A stretch of DNA of 64,000 nt. It comes from Flammeovirgaceae bacterium (GTDB lineage Bacteria; Bacteroidota; Bacteroidia; Cytophagales; Cyclobacteriaceae). Where the stretch lies: contig JABMNK010000054.1 of the NCBI GenBank assembly GCA_013204595.1, forward strand, positions 1-64,000, written 5' to 3'. The position numbers were made by a program, and so were the translations under genes. Under the pieces are notes generated by a model. That model saw nothing but the letters and a program-made list of their open reading frames with translations. It made no database searches and was not told where the DNA came from. Shown here one piece after another: positions 59,559 to 64,000 of this stretch; positions within the stretch are counted from its first letter, which is position 1; each line of letters starts with the position of its first letter.

Positions 59559-60722
59559 ATGGACAAAAATTTCGAAACAGAAGCCATCAGAATTCAAACC
59601 GAACGCTCGCAATTCCTCGAGCACTCTACGCCCCTTTTCCTGACCTCAAGTTTTGTTTTTGAGGATGCTGAAGACATGCGCATGTCATTTGCAGAAGAAA
59701 AGGAACGCAATATTTACAGTCGTTTTTCAAATCCCAATACTTTGGAATTGGTTGATAAAATGGTGGCCTTGGAGGGGGCGGAAGCAGGATATGCATTTGC
59801 CACTGGCATGGCTGCAATCTATTCCACATTTGCCGCCCTGTTAAATGCCGGTGACCACATCTTATCTTGCAATGCGGTATTTGGTTCGACGCATGCATTA
59901 TTCACCAAATACTTTCCAAAATGGAACATTCAAACCACTTATTTCAAGATCGATCAAGTTAAAGATATTGAGCAGCTCATTCAGCCCAATACCAAAATTC
60001 TCTATGCCGAAAGCCCTACAAACCCAGGCGTGGATATTTTAGATTTAACCTTACTCAGTAAAATTGCCAAAAAGCATTGTTTGATCTTAATCATAGATAA
60101 TTGCTTTGCGACGCCTTATCTACAAAAACCTATTCAATTTGGGGCAGACCTCGTTATCCATTCTGCTACCAAATTAATTGACGGTCAAGGTCGAGTGCTA
60201 GGGGGTATTACCGTGGGCAAATCGGATTTAATCCACGAAATCTATTTGTTTTCCAGAAACACGGGGCCTGCCATGTCCCCATTTAATGCCTGGATACTTT
60301 CCAAGAGTTTAGAAACACTAGCCGTGAGAGTAGATCGACATTGTCAAAATGCACTGGCGGTAGCCAAATACCTTGAACCACATAAAAAAATTGAACGCGT
60401 AAAATACCCCTTCTTGAAATCTCATCCACAATATAAAATTGCCAAAAAACAAATGCATTTAGGGGGCAACATTATTGCATTTGAAATAAAAGGTGGACTA
60501 GAAGCGGGTAAGCAATTTTTAAACAACCTAAATCTCTGTTCGATTTCGGCAAACTTGGGTGACACCCGAACGATCGTTACACACCCTGCAAGTTCTACAC
60601 ATAGTAAACTTTCAGAAAAAGAACGATTGGAAACCGGCATTAATGATGGTATTGTGCGTGTTTCAGTAGGTTTAGAACACATCAAAGACATCATCAAAGA
60701 CATAGCACAGGCATTAAAATAA
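59559..60722 (+). CDS. metZ: Trans-sulfuration PLP enzyme, O-succinylhomoserine sulfhydrylase-like
   Basis: FETEAIRIQTERSQFLEHSTPLFLTSSFVFEDAEDMR, YSRFSNPNTLELVDKMVALEGAE, VIHSATKLIDGQGRVLGG, THPASSTHSKLSEKER. Confidence 0.9.
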   Translation: MDKNFETEAIRIQTERSQFLEHSTPLFLTSSFVFEDAEDMRMSFAEEKERNIYSRFSNPNTLELVDKMVALEGAEAGYAFATGMAAIYSTFAALLNAGDHILSCNAVFGSTHALFTKYFPKWNIQTTYFKIDQVKDIEQLIQPNTKILYAESPTNPGVDILDLTLLSKIAKKHCLILIIDNCFATPYLQKPIQFGADLVIHSATKLIDGQGRVLGGITVGKSDLIHEIYLFSRNTGPAMSPFNAWILSKSLETLAVRVDRHCQNALAVAKYLEPHKKIERVKYPFLKSHPQYKIAKKQMHLGGNIIAFEIKGGLEAGKQFLNNLNLCSISANLGDTRTIVTHPASSTHSKLSEKERLETGINDGIVRVSVGLEHIKDIIKDIAQALK

Positions 60723-60857
60723 ATCAACCAGTAAAAATCCAAAAAAGTTTTATTTATCTTAAAATATCAGTCATGCGAAACTTAGTTTGCCAGCGAGTCA
60801 CCCATAAAAGTGGAAATTCAAAAATATAGTCTTCAAATATTGAAAAAAATTCATAAT

Positions 60858-61355
60858 ATGTTAGATATGATAGCACTCAACATTAATAATAAGATGTATT
60901 CCATTGAAATAGCTCCTTCTACGCCCATATTGTGGGTCCTCAGAGAACAAATAGGCCTTACAGGTACCAAATTTGGCTGTGGGATCTCCCTTTGTGGCGC
61001 CTGTACCGTGCACCTTGATGGACAGCCTATCAGGTCCTGCGTGATGCCCCTTTCTGCCGCAATAGACAAAAAAATCACAACCATAGAAGGCATTGAATCA
61101 GTGGATGGCTTATTGCACCCGGTGCAGCAAGCTTGGCTTGACGAGCAAATCCCGCAATGCGGTTATTGCCAATCTGGACAAATCATGTCTGCGGTAGCCT
61201 TATTGAATGCTAATCAAAACCCAACCGATGACGATATCAATACCGCCATGCAAGGCAATATTTGTAGGTGTGGCACCTACAATCGGATTCGGGCCGGAAT
61301 TAAAAAAGCGGCAGTTGTCATGAAAATGGATTCAAAAAAGCAAGAAAATGGGTAA
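60858..61355 (+). CDS. iorA: (2Fe-2S) subunit of isoquinoline 1-oxidoreductase-like molybdoenzyme
   Basis: [26 protein letters not shown] and [17 protein letters not shown]...[16 protein letters not shown]. Confidence 0.9.
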   Translation: MLDMIALNINNKMYSIEIAPSTPILWVLREQIGLTGTKFGCGISLCGACTVHLDGQPIRSCVMPLSAAIDKKITTIEGIESVDGLLHPVQQAWLDEQIPQCGYCQSGQIMSAVALLNANQNPTDDDINTAMQGNICRCGTYNRIRAGIKKAAVVMKMDSKKQENG

Positions 61356-63549
61356 AATCACCAGAAGAGCCTTTATCGGAACTGGCCTATTGACCAGCGG
61401 TGCACTTGTAATCGGGATCTCTATTCGACCTGGAAACCGCGCCAAAAAAGTAGCTAGTTTAATCTCCGATCCAGAAGAACACGTTTTTAACGTCTGGATA
61501 AAAATCTCCCCTGACAACTCTGTGACCGTCATCGTTCCGCACGCGGAAATGGGGCAGGGAATTCATACGACCCTTGCCATGATGTTGGCCGATGAACTTG
61601 ATGCGGATTGGGGAAAAGTAAACATCCAAGAAGCCCCCGCTCACCAGGAATACGCCAATCACATGATGCTGAAAGGTTTTGTGGCTGGGGATGTTGATTT
61701 TCCCAATTTTCTAGTAAAGACGGTAGATGGGGCTTTTTTGAAAATCGGTAAATTCATGAGTTTTCAGGTGACCGGTGGCAGCGCTTCAGTGAGATTCACA
61801 GGAGAACTAGGTATGCGCTGGGCTGGAGCCAGCACCAAGCATCTATTGCTCACCGCTGCGGCGCAAAAATGGCAGGTTCCTAAATCTGAACTCTATGCCG
61901 TCAATAGTTTTATTCATCATGAAAAATCTAATCGAAAAGCACCTTTTTCCACATTTTCCAAAGAAGCCTCCCTACTTGACGCGCCCTCAAGTCTTACTTT
62001 AAAAACGATAGCTGAATACCGCTTAATGGGCTCCTCACCGATGCGTAAAGACTTGCCTCCAAAGGTAACTGGAAAGGCCCGCTTTGGGATTGATGTGGTC
62101 CTTCCCAATATGAAATACGCTACCCTTAAAAACGCCCCTGTCTTCGGTGGTAAACTCATTTCCGTCGACGATACAGCCATCGAGCAACTTAGTGGTTTTC
62201 ATCAAGTAATAAAGTTGGACAATGCCGTCGCCCTAGTAGCAGAGGGCTACTGGCAAGCCAAACAAGCCCTAGATAAGTTGATTATTGAATTTACAAGAAA
62301 CGACCAGGATACTATTGATCAGAAGGACATATTTAACCAATTAAATGACGCCCTAGACAAAGCGATAAAATCCGATAATTTCACTACTGATCTTGAATTA
62401 GTCAACCAAGAGTATGATGTCTTGACATCATCTAGCTATACCGCCAACTATCAGGTCCCCTTTTTAGCACATGCCACCATGGAGCCTATGAATTGTACCG
62501 TTTGGCTGCATGATGGTATTTGTGAAATTTGGATAGGGTCTCAAAATCCTTTGGGGGTTCGAGCCGCCATCGCCGAATTATTGGAATTAGCCCCTGACAA
62601 GGTGTTCGTTTATAATCAATTTCTTGGAGGAGGATTTGGAAGAAGGTCTGAAACGGATGTAGCCCTGCAGGCCGCCTTAATCGCTAAAGAAATATCCGCT
62701 CCCGTCAAACTGATCTGGTCAAGGGAAGAAGATATACAGCATGATTTTTACCGAGAAGCCAACATCAGTAGGTTCAACGCCGTCCTGAGTAAGGAAGGCC
62801 CCCCAATTTCTTGGACAAATCAATTTTTGTTCAAGCACCATCCTCCCGAAGCTGCGCATATACCATATTCAATTCCAAATCAACTCATACAGTATACCGA
62901 AACAGACCTACATGTCCCATGGGGCAATTGGCGCAGTGTGGATCACTCTATGCATGGGTTTTTCATAGAATCCTTTATAGATGAATTGGCAAATCAACAA
63001 CAGCAGGATCCTTATCAGTATCGTCGGAAATTACTTAAACACCAACCTAGGTTTCTCAAAGTATTGGATCTGGTCGCAAAAAAAGCCAACTGGCGCGCGC
63101 CTCTTCCACATCATTGGGGTCGTGGCATTGCCATTCACAAATCCTTCGGAACCATTGTGGCCCAAGTAGCTGAAGTAGCAATCATAGAGGGCAAGTTGAT
63201 CATTCATCGGGTGGTATGCGTAGCTGATGCCGGATTTGCCATGCACAAAGACGCCTTCATTGCACAAATGGAAAGTGGCATCATTTATGGCTTGACCGCC
63301 GCCCTATATGGCGAAATTAGTATCAAAGAGGGTGCCGTACAGCAGCGTAATTTTAATGACTATCCGATGCTGAGAATTCAAGAAACCCCTAAGATTGAAA
63401 CTTTCATCATCAATAGCCTTGAAAAAATTGGTGGCGCCGGCGAACCGAGTACCCCTGTCATTGCCCCTGCTGTGACCAATGCTATCTTCAACGTTAGTGG
63501 CAAAAGAATACGGGAGCTACCCATCAATCAGCATCTCTTAACTGTTTAG
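61348..63549 (+). CDS. iorB: Molybdopterin-binding subunit of isoquinoline 1-oxidoreductase-like enzyme
   Basis: [95 protein letters not shown]; 8-nt overlap with iorA. Confidence 0.92.
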   Translation: MGKITRRAFIGTGLLTSGALVIGISIRPGNRAKKVASLISDPEEHVFNVWIKISPDNSVTVIVPHAEMGQGIHTTLAMMLADELDADWGKVNIQEAPAHQEYANHMMLKGFVAGDVDFPNFLVKTVDGAFLKIGKFMSFQVTGGSASVRFTGELGMRWAGASTKHLLLTAAAQKWQVPKSELYAVNSFIHHEKSNRKAPFSTFSKEASLLDAPSSLTLKTIAEYRLMGSSPMRKDLPPKVTGKARFGIDVVLPNMKYATLKNAPVFGGKLISVDDTAIEQLSGFHQVIKLDNAVALVAEGYWQAKQALDKLIIEFTRNDQDTIDQKDIFNQLNDALDKAIKSDNFTTDLELVNQEYDVLTSSSYTANYQVPFLAHATMEPMNCTVWLHDGICEIWIGSQNPLGVRAAIAELLELAPDKVFVYNQFLGGGFGRRSETDVALQAALIAKEISAPVKLIWSREEDIQHDFYREANISRFNAVLSKEGPPISWTNQFLFKHHPPEAAHIPYSIPNQLIQYTETDLHVPWGNWRSVDHSMHGFFIESFIDELANQQQQDPYQYRRKLLKHQPRFLKVLDLVAKKANWRAPLPHHWGRGIAIHKSFGTIVAQVAEVAIIEGKLIIHRVVCVADAGFAMHKDAFIAQMESGIIYGLTAALYGEISIKEGAVQQRNFNDYPMLRIQETPKIETFIINSLEKIGGAGEPSTPVIAPAVTNAIFNVSGKRIRELPINQHLLTV

Positions 63550-63629
63550 ATGAATTAACTGCGGCTATTATTCATTTCTTTGATAGAGAAAATTCGATGG
63601 CATTGACTAACTTAAAGTTTTAATTTAAT

Positions 63630-64000
63630 ATGCTGATGAAAAGATCGCGCGCTCATATCTATTTAGTCTTGATCCTATGGCTCATTGGTTGCCAACCGAA
63701 GGACCCAGATATGGTTTTTCATAAAGATTACGAACACCTAACGGCTCTTTTTGAAGAGTGGAGAACTTTTGAGAATCCACCCTTATTGAACAATGCCCCA
63801 GATTATACGACGGAAACATTTGACAAAAGATGGCCTGATTTTTTGAACTTCAAAGAACAATTGAACCTCATCGATACCACTGGTTGGCCCGTTGCTCAAA
63901 AAGTAGATTGGATGGTTGTTTGGGCTGAAATGAATGGGTATGATTTCAATCATCGAATTTTAAAACCTTGGCAACGTGATCCGGCATTTTATAAAAGTCT
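63630..64000 (+). CDS. Partial lipoprotein running off the window end (possibly DUF885-like)
   Basis: Open frame from ATG 63630: MLMKRSRAHIYLVLILWLIGCQPKDPDMVFHKDYEHLTALFEEWRTFENPP...NGYDFNHRILKPWQRDPAFYKS; lipobox LIGC. Absent from the ORF track, presumably because it is truncated. Confidence 0.75.
   Translation, partial: MLMKRSRAHIYLVLILWLIGCQPKDPDMVFHKDYEHLTALFEEWRTFENPPLLNNAPDYTTETFDKRWPDFLNFKEQLNLIDTTGWPVAQKVDWMVVWAEMNGYDFNHRILKPWQRDPAFYKS

Noticed and set aside
59626-59898. Antisense and shifted ORFs over metZ (59626..59898 -, 59653..59844 +, 59845..60042 +)
   Set aside because: Shadow ORFs of a well-supported PLP enzyme; composition is not protein-like.

Overview
This 64 kb window looks like a chromosomal segment of a Bacteroidota bacterium. 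Supporting signs are a gliding/CHU_C-type T9SS cargo protein, a PorD/DUF4835 protein, TAnnTTTG promoter boxes, a CusA-TolC fusion and a tmRNA tag ending SYAMAA. It mixes conserved housekeeping genes (rlmD, mdh, tilS, bamD, rpoZ, coaBC, recN, fabI, ispE, lptF/G-like, tgt, rsmG, cobB, ssrA) with accessory catabolic or envelope genes: a metal-efflux RND set; Gfo/Idh, DUF1080 and TIM-barrel sugar genes; several beta-propeller/LVIVD proteins; a DUF1549/DUF1553-DUF1501-cytochrome c cluster; and an isoquinoline oxidoreductase-type molybdoenzyme. I found no CRISPR array, intact mobile element, BGC or recognisable defence island, and no convincing wholly new system. The observations most worth following are: (1) a CusA-OMF fusion with a signal-peptide-like junction suggesting a polyprotein; (2) a heavily frameshifted PH-domain-like membrane protein pseudogene in a 'blank' intergenic region; (3) a second decayed coding region near 17.05-17.48 kb with an orphan terminator; (4) a 7-bp tandem repeat abutting the metZ start codon; (5) a cytochrome/DUF1501/DUF1553 cluster starting just downstream of tmRNA; (6) a class A beta-lactamase-like hydrolase with a shortened omega loop and Asp at the apparent Glu166 position. 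All family assignments come from motif recognition by eye; no searches were run.
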